Origin: Chengkuizengella sediminis
GTDB lineage: Bacteria; Bacillota; Bacilli; Paenibacillales; KCTC-33759
DNA length: 64,000 nucleotides
Assembly: GCF_010078385.1 (NCBI RefSeq)
Contig: NZ_SIJC01000003.1
Coordinates: 310,001-374,000, forward strand
Direction of reading: 5' to 3'
Shown: positions 36,987-45,865 of the stretch, one piece after another
How positions within the stretch are numbered: the stretch's first letter is position 1
How the letters are laid out: the number at the start of each line of letters is the position of its first letter
Translations under genes and position numbers: made by a program
The notes under the pieces: generated by a model
Databases searched by the model: none
The model's input: the letters and a program-made list of their open reading frames with translations, nothing else
What the model was told of the DNA's origin: nothing

Positions 36987-38528
36987 ATGAATGTGATTAA
37001 CATATTAGATTATGGCGCTGATCCTTCTGGAAATAACGATTCTACAAATGCAATACAATCCGCTTTTGATGCTGCAGTCAACGGTGATGTGAAATCGGTT
37101 TACATGCCAAAAGGGAATTATTCTATTTATCAAACATTGTTAGTTGAGGATTCAATCAATCTTGTTGGAGATGGAAAAGAATATTCTAAATTGATTTGGA
37201 AGGAAACTACAAATACAGGGAATGAAGATTTAATTTATTTATCAAATGGGTCACGTACTGATAATTTTACTTGGTCTGATTTCCGTGTTCAATTCGCTCC
37301 AAGAGATGGTATTCATATGGTGGATGTACATCAATGGGTCCTTCAAAATATTATTACAGATACATGTGGAAGACATGGATTCTATCATGAAAATTCATGG
37401 AAAGGTTTATTTATTGCATGTATGTCTAATCAAAATGGAGAAAATGGATTCCATGCCGGTACGAATTCACAGACGACAAATGTGCTCAATTGCTGGGCTC
37501 TTGCCAATAGTAATACAGGTATCGTAGCCGCTAGAGAATCTTTTGTAAACGGCTGTACACTTGAAACGAATGAGTATTGTGGCGTATATGTAGGTAATGC
37601 AGGCGTAAATCTTGCAGGCAATTATTTTGAAGGAGAAGGAAACAATAGTAACCCATCAGAAGGGCATATCTATCACATTTTAATTGAAAATACAAATGGA
37701 GTTCACATTGGTGGTCAAGATTCTCTTAAAAATATTGACATTGGTTTAATGATTAAAAATTCAAGAAACGTACAACTCAGCGGATTAACTGGTAGGCAAG
37801 CAGGAGGGACATTGGGATCTTATGGTTGGGATAAATATGGCAATGTCGCTCTTTGGGTTACTGAGGACTGTGAAGATATTGTCATCGGAGCAATAGAATC
37901 TGTACCTATGGTCATTGAAGATTTATCCAAGGTATATTTTCTAAGAGATCGTAAACCTGACCAGGATATCCTAGATGGATATGGATTTTTTAATGAAGAA
38001 GGTAGCTATTCAGGCATTGCTGAAAATTGGATCCCTGATATTGACAAAGGAGTAGGGCTAGCCGAACTTATTGTATCAGATACTGAATCGATTGGTGAAT
38101 TTGTTCAGAAAATTACAATGACATCAACCTACCAAGGGATCAATAACACTACAACTTTCAAAGCGAACACTACCTATACAATTGGTATTTTTGTAAAAAA
38201 TGAAATTAAAGTTTATCTACAGGATCCAGATGGTACAAGAATAGCAGATCAAGATATTTACCCAAGTCCCTATATGCGATTTTTAGCCTTTCAATTTACA
38301 ACTGGAAGCAACCCGACAGGTCCATTACGTATCCGTTCTAGAGAGGGTTCAGGTTCATTTTATATCGGGGGTGTAAAAGTTGTTGAGGGTGAATACGATA
38401 TGAGTACTTTTCCTATGCCAAGTGAACATGATTTAGGAGAAACTGCATTTGTCCTCAAATCACCAAATGGATCAAGATATAGATTGAATGTTGATAATGC
38501 TGGGCAACTCATTACTAGTCCATTATAA
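36987..38528 (+). CDS. Right-handed beta-helix (pectate-lyase-like) protein
   Basis: A 513-residue protein. The N-terminus INILDYGADPSGNNDSTNAIQSAFD is cut here to its key part DYGADPSG, the signature of the Pectate_lyase_3/GH28-like beta-helix family found in phage tailspikes and polysaccharide enzymes. Repeating short strands follow to about residue 320, then a beta-sandwich-like region (about 345-470), possibly carbohydrate binding. There is no signal peptide. It is likely to bind or cleave a polysaccharide, perhaps the EPS made here, or to act as an epimerase. The start follows AAAAGGTGATTTAAG. It is divergent from the flippase gene. Confidence 0.8.
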   Translation: MNVINILDYGADPSGNNDSTNAIQSAFDAAVNGDVKSVYMPKGNYSIYQTLLVEDSINLVGDGKEYSKLIWKETTNTGNEDLIYLSNGSRTDNFTWSDFRVQFAPRDGIHMVDVHQWVLQNIITDTCGRHGFYHENSWKGLFIACMSNQNGENGFHAGTNSQTTNVLNCWALANSNTGIVAARESFVNGCTLETNEYCGVYVGNAGVNLAGNYFEGEGNNSNPSEGHIYHILIENTNGVHIGGQDSLKNIDIGLMIKNSRNVQLSGLTGRQAGGTLGSYGWDKYGNVALWVTEDCEDIVIGAIESVPMVIEDLSKVYFLRDRKPDQDILDGYGFFNEEGSYSGIAENWIPDIDKGVGLAELIVSDTESIGEFVQKITMTSTYQGINNTTTFKANTTYTIGIFVKNEIKVYLQDPDGTRIADQDIYPSPYMRFLAFQFTTGSNPTGPLRIRSREGSGSFYIGGVKVVEGEYDMSTFPMPSEHDLGETAFVLKSPNGSRYRLNVDNAGQLITSPL

Positions 38529-38738
38529 TTTCACTGCTTTAATGAACCTCCCCAATGTCTAACTTATAATATTTTGATGATATGTAATAAAGGTTACATT
38601 TCTATCATAATATATAAAATTATAGGGAAACATCTGAGGGGACGTTCATTTTTTTTGTGATAAGACTATTAAAATTAAAAAGAATCTATTCTATGATCTT
38701 ACAAAGAATTGATTATGGTATAGATTCAGTTTAAAAAT

Positions 38739-40316
38739 ATGATGGAAGGAGTGGCAAGTATTATACATGAAGTAAAAAGTAAACCCATTCACTATAGAAA
38801 AAGTATAAAACTAAAAAATAGTAGTAAGAATTTAAGTGTTAATAATAAATTATTTCATTTATTCCATCAAGAGAATATAAAATATTGTCACTTTAAAAGT
38901 AATGAACATTTAGATGAAGGATTAATAGGAAAGACCGATTTAGACATTCTTGTGGATAGAAGTCAATATGTTAAAATACAAGAACTTTTAAAACTTGCTG
39001 GATTTAAACTATTCTATCCTACCGTTTTAATGAAATATCCTGCAGTAGATGACTACATTGCATTAGACAAAATTACAGGTGAATTATCTCACATACATTT
39101 ACACTATAGATTAACATTAGGTGAAAAATACTTAAAAGGTTACAGTTTGAGATGGGAAAAAATCATTTTAAATACACGTATTCTTAATCTAAACCAAAAT
39201 ATATACATCATTGATCCAAACTTTGAAATGATACTTTTATTAGTAAGACATGCCTTAAAGTTAAGACTTAGGGATATTCGCTTTGCATTAAGTCGAAATG
39301 ACTTACAAAAGGAATTTAATCAGGAATATATTTGGTTAAAACAAAGAATAATCCCATCAGAATGTTTGAATATCTATCAATCAATATTGGGTCAGGTAGG
39401 GGTCGAAACCTTTAAAGAACTTATCCATTCTAAACCTAACTTATTTAATCTATTTAAATTCAAGAAAAGCATACATCACGCATTACGTGGTTATAGATCA
39501 TATGGCAATTTCTCAAGTCTATATTTAAGAACAGTCAGAGAGTGCAACTGGGTTTTAAGTGGAATAAATAAAAGATTCTTTCGATTTGCCTTCCCTTATA
39601 GAAGAACACTACCAGCAGGTGGATTGGTTATCTCGTTTATAGGTTGTGATGGATCTGGTAAATCAACTATGATAAAAGAATTAATTCCTTTATTTTCTTG
39701 GAAGATTGATACATATAAAGAGTATTTAGGTAGTGGAGGTGGTTCAAGCTCAATTTTAAGATATCCGCTAAAACTCATGAAAAAATGGTTTATTAACAAA
39801 CTTTTTAATAAACAAACATCTCTGAAAGAAGATATGAGTAATGCAAAAAAACATCATACTCGTTTTAAGACCTTTGCTAAATTCGTATGGGCTTTAACAC
39901 TTGCTTACGAAAAAAGAAATAAGTTAATTAAAATTTGGAAACTTAGAAATCTAGGCTTAATGGTTATCACAGATCGATATCCGCAACTCCAAGTTAAGGG
40001 TTCTAATGACGGACCGTTGTTACACGAATGGAAAAACCATAAAAACTGGATTATAAAATATTTTGCAAATTGGGAGAGCAGACCTTATGAATGGGCAAAT
40101 AAAAACCCACCTGATATTGTAGTTCGATTAAATGTAACAGCAGAGAATGCATATCAAAGGAAAAAAGATATGAAATTTGAAGAATTTAAAAAAAGAGTAG
40201 GGGATATTAGCTCTCTAAAGTTTAATGAGAAGTCAACTGTTGTAGAAATAAATGCAGATCAACCGTTAAACCAAGTTCTTTCAGAGGTGAAATATAAGAT
40301 ATGGAGTCATATTTAA
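38739..40316 (+). CDS. Nucleotidyltransferase-like/thymidylate-kinase-like fusion protein
   Basis: A 525-residue two-domain protein. The N-terminal part (about 40-170) has GKTDLDILVD, the two-aspartate motif of nucleotidyltransferase-fold proteins. The C-terminal part (about 295-525) is a P-loop kinase, with Walker A GCDGSGKST near residue 305 and a lid/base motif (ITDRYPQ) like thymidylate kinases. There is no signal peptide. ATGs at 38739 and 38742 lack a good site, while GGAAGGAG lies inside the ORF, so the start is uncertain. It overlaps the next kinase gene by 16 bases. I recall related proteins in polysaccharide loci, but the substrate is unknown. Confidence 0.65.
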   Translation: MMEGVASIIHEVKSKPIHYRKSIKLKNSSKNLSVNNKLFHLFHQENIKYCHFKSNEHLDEGLIGKTDLDILVDRSQYVKIQELLKLAGFKLFYPTVLMKYPAVDDYIALDKITGELSHIHLHYRLTLGEKYLKGYSLRWEKIILNTRILNLNQNIYIIDPNFEMILLLVRHALKLRLRDIRFALSRNDLQKEFNQEYIWLKQRIIPSECLNIYQSILGQVGVETFKELIHSKPNLFNLFKFKKSIHHALRGYRSYGNFSSLYLRTVRECNWVLSGINKRFFRFAFPYRRTLPAGGLVISFIGCDGSGKSTMIKELIPLFSWKIDTYKEYLGSGGGSSSILRYPLKLMKKWFINKLFNKQTSLKEDMSNAKKHHTRFKTFAKFVWALTLAYEKRNKLIKIWKLRNLGLMVITDRYPQLQVKGSNDGPLLHEWKNHKNWIIKYFANWESRPYEWANKNPPDIVVRLNVTAENAYQRKKDMKFEEFKKRVGDISSLKFNEKSTVVEINADQPLNQVLSEVKYKIWSHI

Positions 40317-41083
40317 AAAACTTTGAAAACGATAATATTATGGTAGAGTTTCTAGGTGTTCCAGGCACTGGTAAAACAACCATCTCACATATGGTTTCAA
40401 AATCTCTATCCAAAAATGGTGTTCATGTTCATGAACCTACTTATGCCATGAATTCAATGGGAAAAACAAGGAGGCAATATACGAAGATATTATCCATAAT
40501 CAAGGTTTTTCTTATTGCACCAAGAACATGTATATATGCTATTAAATTGATTATTCCATCCCAACAAAAAAGCCTCAAAGACTTCATTAAAACCGTTATT
40601 AACCTCTTATTTATTATATTTATCATAAAATCTTGTTCAAATAAAAAAGGTGTCCATATTTTAGACCAAGGTTTTTTCCAAGCGATATGGTCTATAGAAT
40701 ATAGTGCAAATCATCATATAGAAGGAATAAAGATAAATAAGCTTAGGAAAATGGTCTACTCTAAACCATTATTAGTCATTGATATTCATGCAGTTCACAC
40801 AGAGGTACTTCAAAGGTTAAATTTAAGAGAAACAAACTACAGTAGAGTAGAAAAAGAATTTTTGAATAGTTTAACAGAACAGCATATCCAACTATCATAT
40901 GAAATAATAAATCGATTGAAAGATGAGATTCAAGAAGGATGGAATAAAGAGAAGGATTTAGAGTTAATATCATTAAACAATGATACTGAAGAGTTACTAT
41001 ATGCAAACACTGATATTATTACAGAATATATTTTGAGCTTATTGAATAAGTCTACACTTTCTAATACCAATAAGATCCATTAA
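40301..41083 (+). CDS. Small P-loop kinase-like protein
   Basis: A 260-residue protein with Walker A GVPGTGKTT near residue 20 and a Walker B-like HILDQG near 123, a nucleoside/adenylate-kinase-like P-loop fold. A hydrophobic stretch (about 62-105) looks like one or two membrane-associated helices, unusual for a soluble kinase. It starts inside the end of the NTase-kinase fusion gene (16-base overlap) and ends before a strong terminator. The two form a tight two-gene unit. The substrate is unknown. Confidence 0.6.
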   Translation: MESYLKNFENDNIMVEFLGVPGTGKTTISHMVSKSLSKNGVHVHEPTYAMNSMGKTRRQYTKILSIIKVFLIAPRTCIYAIKLIIPSQQKSLKDFIKTVINLLFIIFIIKSCSNKKGVHILDQGFFQAIWSIEYSANHHIEGIKINKLRKMVYSKPLLVIDIHAVHTEVLQRLNLRETNYSRVEKEFLNSLTEQHIQLSYEIINRLKDEIQEGWNKEKDLELISLNNDTEELLYANTDIITEYILSLLNKSTLSNTNKIH

Positions 41084-41096
41084 TCATTAAAATAAA

Positions 41097-41152
41097 TAGA
41101 GACTTGTCTTAGATGCTCGTAGATTATGAACATCTAAGACAAGTCTCTTTTA
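41097..41152. terminator. Strong bidirectional terminator
   Basis: A perfect 17-bp stem joins 41099-41115 (GAGACTTGTCTTAGATG) to 41131-41147, with a 15-base loop, followed by TTTTACG. It ends the kinase pair on the plus strand and lies 45 bases beyond the stop of the minus-strand ATP-grasp gene. Confidence 0.9.
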
Positions 41153-41195
41153 CGCACTAATAAAATATTGAACTTAGTTGCTGATATATTATTTG

Positions 41196-42254
41196 TTAAT
41201 TAGCTGCTGCCACAGGTTTTCTGACATTTAGAATATCCGTTAATAACTCAATTCTTAATAAATTACAATTAAATCTACAATACTCACCCTCATCAAATAC
41301 CCATTCACCATCAACATATACATACCTTCCTGGAATACCATCTATATACATTTGACTGGGGGAAATGGTTCCAAAACATACTTGCATTTCATTGATTAAG
41401 TAATTACCCTCTTTATCTTCAAAAATATCAAAAGACATGATGGAAATATTTAGCTTGTCAGTCCATTCTTTAACCAAATTCAGCAAATCTTTTGGAGGGT
41501 CTGCCCAATCTCCAAGGGAACCAGAACCACTGCGGAGTCCATTTTTCCCTTTTGCTTTCCTTAAACCAAAATAAGATTTACCTATCCTTATCATTCTCCA
41601 CTCCGTTTTCATATCTATCAGTTCTTGTATGTGAATATATCCCTGACTTCTTTCTGAATATGGATAATACGCTCTTCTTGTTTTTGAATACATCCATAAG
41701 GGTCTAACAAAGCTTTTTAAATATTCAGGAAAATCATGAAAAGAGTGATAACCTCTAAAAATATTACCCGTAAAAAAGGACTTATAAATTTGATAATTTA
41801 ATTTCAATCTAGAATTTATTTTTTTCACACCAAGCCCCCCACTCCCTCCATCACTTTTGACCATTTTAGGAAAGCTTGTAGTCTCTTTTGCAAATTGTAG
41901 TGCTTCCTTTATATTTAAAAATGTATGGGATGGTACATGTGGAAGTTGATGTATCTTATAAAAATCCAACATCATTATTTTAGATTCATAGTATAAAATA
42001 CTATCAAGATCTGGAACACATTTACCTTCAATTTTATCTTTAATAAGAAGTATTCTACTTAGGAATAAATTCATCCATAATCTTGTTTTCGTCGGAGGTC
42101 TTATAATGTACCCATCACAATTTGCCTGCTCAAATTGTTCAATCCAATCATGTGAGAATATATCAATTAATTCATATTGTACAGTCACCTCTTGACAAGC
42201 TTCAATAATAGGTCTCTCATATCCCTCAGGAGTTATAAATATTCCAATTTTCAT
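41196..42254 (-). CDS. YheC/YheD-like ATP-grasp protein
   Basis: A 352-residue protein with an ATP-grasp core. KSDGGSGGLGVKKI (about 131-144) is the Gly-rich ATP loop, and SFDIFEDKEGNYLINEMQ near 290-307 holds the metal-binding acidic residues. The N-terminal domain lacks any membrane segment. Bacillus YheC/YheD proteins are linked to the spore coat or cortex, but their reactions are unknown. Other ATP-grasp enzymes join a carboxylate to an amine. It lies in the middle of the EPS region, about 6 kb from the hydrazine cassette. It is followed by the kinase terminator and preceded by a ugd gene. Confidence 0.75.
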   Translation of the reverse strand: MKIGIFITPEGYERPIIEACQEVTVQYELIDIFSHDWIEQFEQANCDGYIIRPPTKTRLWMNLFLSRILLIKDKIEGKCVPDLDSILYYESKIMMLDFYKIHQLPHVPSHTFLNIKEALQFAKETTSFPKMVKSDGGSGGLGVKKINSRLKLNYQIYKSFFTGNIFRGYHSFHDFPEYLKSFVRPLWMYSKTRRAYYPYSERSQGYIHIQELIDMKTEWRMIRIGKSYFGLRKAKGKNGLRSGSGSLGDWADPPKDLLNLVKEWTDKLNISIMSFDIFEDKEGNYLINEMQVCFGTISPSQMYIDGIPGRYVYVDGEWVFDEGEYCRFNCNLLRIELLTDILNVRKPVAAAN

Positions 42255-42335
42255 ATAAACTACCTCACTTCTACCATTTACTTATATAGGTAAACCATTC
42301 GTACTTTATATTGGTACTTTGTTTTTTTATTTTCT

Positions 42336-43667
42336 CTATATTGTATTTGCGATATCAGATAATATTGTGTGAACGCTTGGTCTCCCTATAGAATAATATT
42401 CAATCCCTGCTTGTTTAACTTCATCTAACTCAAAACAATTTCTACCATCGAAAAGAATCGGTGTTTTCATTAAAGAGTGCAACTGATTTAACGGAATTTG
42501 TTTAAACTCATCCCACTCTGTAACAATAAGCGCAGCATCAGCATTACTTAGTGCCTCTTCTTTTGTTAAGCTAACATTTACTTCTGATGGAAAGAGTTTT
42601 TTTGCACTTTTAGCGACTGGATCATATGCAGATACCAAAGCCCCTTCTCGAACCAATTCTTTGATTATAATAATAGAGGCTGCTTCTCTCATATCATCCG
42701 TATTTGGCTTAAATGTTAAACCTAAAACTGCAATCTTTTTATTTCGTAAGTTCCCAAATCTCTCTTTCGTTTTTTCTATCATTAATATTTGATGTTGGTC
42801 ATTAACTTCTATAACAGACTTTAACAATTTAAAGTCATGATTATATTGTTCAGCTATTTGAACTAAAGCTTTTGTATCTTTTGGAAAACAAGAGCCACCG
42901 TATCCAATACCTGCATTTAAAAACTCACGTCCAATTCTATGATCTAATCCCATACCATCAGCTACATTTTCAACATTAGCTCCAACCTTATCACATAACA
43001 TAGATATTTCATTAATAAAACTAATCTTCGTAGACAAAAAAGCATTGGATGCATATTTAATCAATTCTGCACTCTGAATATCTGTTTTATAAATTGGGAT
43101 TTGAATTGGATTAAAAATACGTTCAAGAACATCAGCTGTTAGTTTATTCTCCGTACCAATTATGATACGATCCCCATTAAATGTATCTTCAATCGCAGAA
43201 CCTTCTCTCAAAAATTCTGGATTGGAAGCTATATCAAAACGAATATTATGGTTCACTTTATTTTTAATGATTTTTTTTATTAAATTGTTGGTTCCTACAG
43301 GAACGGTACTTTTTGTTACAACAATCGTGTGTTTTTTTATATTTTTGGCAATATCCTCTGCAACCTGCTTGATGTATGTCAAATCTGCTGATCCATCATT
43401 ATTTTGCGGGGTACCTACTGCAATAAAAATGACTTCACCAAAACCATACCCAAGTTTTTTATCTGAGGTAAAAGAAAGTCGATTTTCATGCATGTTTTTT
43501 TGGAGCAGTTCTTCTAATCCTGGCTCAAATATGGGTGAAACCCCTCTATTTAACTGTTTTATTTTATGTTCATTTACATCTATACATAAAACGTTATGTC
43601 CTATATTTGCTAGACAAACACCAGTAACTAATCCTACATACCCTGTTCCTACTATGGAAATCCTCAT
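42336..43667 (-). CDS. ugd: UDP-glucose 6-dehydrogenase, copy 1
   Basis: A 443-residue UDP-glucose/GDP-mannose dehydrogenase family enzyme that oxidises UDP-glucose to UDP-glucuronate with NAD+. The NAD motif IVGTGYVGLVTG is at the N-terminus, the catalytic Cys lies in GIGYGGSCFPKDTKA, and VLGLTFKPNTDDMREA is the C-terminal domain signature. I chose ATG 43667 rather than the GTG at 43679. UDP-glucose would come from GalU. A second copy is at 55351. It follows the PglF-like gene on the same strand. Confidence 0.93.
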   Translation of the reverse strand: MRISIVGTGYVGLVTGVCLANIGHNVLCIDVNEHKIKQLNRGVSPIFEPGLEELLQKNMHENRLSFTSDKKLGYGFGEVIFIAVGTPQNNDGSADLTYIKQVAEDIAKNIKKHTIVVTKSTVPVGTNNLIKKIIKNKVNHNIRFDIASNPEFLREGSAIEDTFNGDRIIIGTENKLTADVLERIFNPIQIPIYKTDIQSAELIKYASNAFLSTKISFINEISMLCDKVGANVENVADGMGLDHRIGREFLNAGIGYGGSCFPKDTKALVQIAEQYNHDFKLLKSVIEVNDQHQILMIEKTKERFGNLRNKKIAVLGLTFKPNTDDMREAASIIIIKELVREGALVSAYDPVAKSAKKLFPSEVNVSLTKEEALSNADAALIVTEWDEFKQIPLNQLHSLMKTPILFDGRNCFELDEVKQAGIEYYSIGRPSVHTILSDIANTI

Positions 43668-43719
43668 TAATAAAATCACACTCCGTAAATAAAATTAATC
43701 ATAATATAGTACAAAGATT

Positions 43720-45540
43720 TTAAAGTACTCTTTCTTTAATTGTCCTTGACATTGAGTTTGAACTTGCCATATTAAGAATCTTTCCACGTAATTCTTCTTT
43801 GTTTATTGAATCAAATATATGTATAAAATAATTAATTTGATCAATATTATGTACGTTAGACTTCCCAACATAAATCTTGTTCGATACTTTTTTCTCCTGT
43901 ACTTCAGATTTATCCAGTAATTCTTCGAATAATTTTTCTCCAGGACGTATGCCTGTGTATTTTATCTTGATCTCTTCTTCACTATAACCTGATAGTTTAA
44001 TTAAATTCTTAGCTAAATCTTTTATTTTTATGGGATTACCCATATCTAGTATAAATACTTCACCACCTTTAGCTAGTGTCCCCGCTTGAACAACTAGTCT
44101 AGAGGCTTCTGGAATGGTCATGAAATAACGTTCCATTTCTGGATGAGTTACTGTAACAGGTCCTCCTGCTTGAATTTGCTTTTCAAAAACAGGAATGACA
44201 CTACCTCTGCTCCCTAGTACATTACCAAATCGAACCGCTACAAACCGAGTTTTACTTATCTTATCCATATACTGCACGATCATTTCTGCTATTCTTTTGG
44301 TTGCTCCCATGACACTTGTTGGATTTACCGCTTTATCTGTAGAAATCATGACAAAAGTATCTACATTGGCTTCATCTGCTACTTCTACCACATTTTTAGT
44401 TCCAATAATGTTATTTTTGACGGCTTCCTCTGGATTACGTTCCATCAATGGAACATGTTTATGAGCTGCAGCATGATAAACAATATTTGGTTTGTGTTTC
44501 TGCATAATATATTTTATTTTTTCTTTATCTTGTATATCTGCGATCTCAGTAATATATTCAATGTTAGCGTGCTTATTTGTCAATTCTTGCTCAATTAAGT
44601 AAATACTATTTTCACCATGTCCTAGTAATATTACTTTCGTAGGTTCATAATTAGAAATTTGTCTACATAACTCAGACCCAATTGATCCTCCAGCCCCAGT
44701 AACTAGAATCGTTTGATTTTGGATAGATTGGAGTAAATTATGATCATCAAACTTAACTGGTGCTCTACCTAATAAATCTTCTATTTTTATATCTCGGAAC
44801 TGATTTACTGCAACTTTACCCATCATTAAATCTTCTATTTTTGGAAGAATTTGTGTTTTGGCGTCTGTTTTACTACATTCTCGAAAAATATCATTTAATT
44901 TCTTTTTACTAATCGAAGGAATTGCAATTACAATATTTTCAATATTCATTTTGTTGACTGTTTGTTCGATTTTTTCTATACCCCCTACAACCGGAATACC
45001 CATTACATGTAGAAGGTGTTTTTGCATATCATCATCAATAAATGCCACTGGATTAAGTTTAGAATCATTCTTACCCACAAGTTGTCTTACAATCATCGTG
45101 CCGGTTGAACCCGCACCAATAATTAATGTCCGGTTCCCTTTCTTATTCACCCTTTCCTTTAAATCCATTCTATATAAACGCCAAACAAATCTAGTTCCCG
45201 CAATTAACATCATATGCAACATCCAAGTAACAAATAATATACGAAAATAGATATCTTGATAAAAAATAAATTGTATTAAACCTACAAACCCAATCGAAAA
45301 AGTAACAGAATTAATAATTGCCATTAATTCACTTATACTTGCATATGCCCAAACACGCTTATAGAGTTTGTGTATCCACGAAAATAGATGGTGAAATATT
45401 AGTAATGAGACCGACATCAATAATAGAAATGGGGAGTAAGAAGATTGAATATTTAAAATAAAGTGACTAGTATATATTGCCGTTAGAACAATTAGTGAAT
45501 CAAAAACAATAAAGAACAGTGCTTTTTTTCTATAGGTCAC
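43720..45540 (-). CDS. Polysaccharide biosynthesis nucleoside-diphosphate-sugar dehydratase (PglF/CapD/EpsC-like)
   Basis: A 606-residue membrane protein. Four helices occupy about residues 1-120, followed by a CoA-binding-like Rossmann domain (GAGSTGTMIVRQL near 147) and an SDR catalytic domain (VTGAGGSIGSELCRQI near 290). The expected catalytic Tyr is replaced by Met (VMGATKR), as in PglF-type UDP-HexNAc 4,6-dehydratases. It likely makes a UDP-4-keto-6-deoxy sugar for the DegT aminotransferase at 51324. The GTG start follows AAAGGAGCCAATTT. The long upstream gap resembles the place of the EAR leader in the B. subtilis eps operon, but I see no such RNA by eye. Confidence 0.92.
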   Translation of the reverse strand: MTYRKKALFFIVFDSLIVLTAIYTSHFILNIQSSYSPFLLLMSVSLLIFHHLFSWIHKLYKRVWAYASISELMAIINSVTFSIGFVGLIQFIFYQDIYFRILFVTWMLHMMLIAGTRFVWRLYRMDLKERVNKKGNRTLIIGAGSTGTMIVRQLVGKNDSKLNPVAFIDDDMQKHLLHVMGIPVVGGIEKIEQTVNKMNIENIVIAIPSISKKKLNDIFRECSKTDAKTQILPKIEDLMMGKVAVNQFRDIKIEDLLGRAPVKFDDHNLLQSIQNQTILVTGAGGSIGSELCRQISNYEPTKVILLGHGENSIYLIEQELTNKHANIEYITEIADIQDKEKIKYIMQKHKPNIVYHAAAHKHVPLMERNPEEAVKNNIIGTKNVVEVADEANVDTFVMISTDKAVNPTSVMGATKRIAEMIVQYMDKISKTRFVAVRFGNVLGSRGSVIPVFEKQIQAGGPVTVTHPEMERYFMTIPEASRLVVQAGTLAKGGEVFILDMGNPIKIKDLAKNLIKLSGYSEEEIKIKYTGIRPGEKLFEELLDKSEVQEKKVSNKIYVGKSNVHNIDQINYFIHIFDSINKEELRGKILNMASSNSMSRTIKERVL

Positions 45541-45847
45541 AAATTGGCTCCTTTCAAAACAGTTTATAGTTGGGTTTCTATTAAGTTATATAAAAATATT
45601 TCTCTATGTTAATATAGTTTTTACATTCATTTAACGTTCGTTTTACAAATTATATATATTCAATTATTAAATGTTTATGTCTAAAACACTTCGAATTTTC
45701 TGTAATAAAAAGCTTTTAAACATATGATTTGAAAATCTTTCTTATTGTTTATGTTTTATGGTTTTTTCCAAAAAAAAGAAGCGAATAGATGTTATATAAA
45801 CTTACAAATATTCTAACTCCATTTAATGTTTAATATGTAAAATTAAC
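45541..45847. other. AT-rich intergenic leader upstream of the PglF-like gene
   Basis: About 300 bases between two minus-strand EPS genes, very AT-rich, with no ORF or convincing hairpin except at its right edge. It probably contains the promoter for the genes at 43720 and 42336. Minus-strand TATATT and TATAAT-like boxes occur around 45590-45650, but no matching -35 box could be assigned. Confidence 0.4.
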
Positions 45848-45862
45848 CTAGTTTTTTAGGTT
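45845..45862 (-). terminator. Weak hairpin after the flippase gene
   Basis: AACCTA (45845-45850) pairs with TAGGTT (45857-45862) right after the stop of the minus-strand gene, followed on that strand by AATTTTACAT. The stem is only 6 bp. Confidence 0.35.
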
Positions 45863-45865
45863 GTG

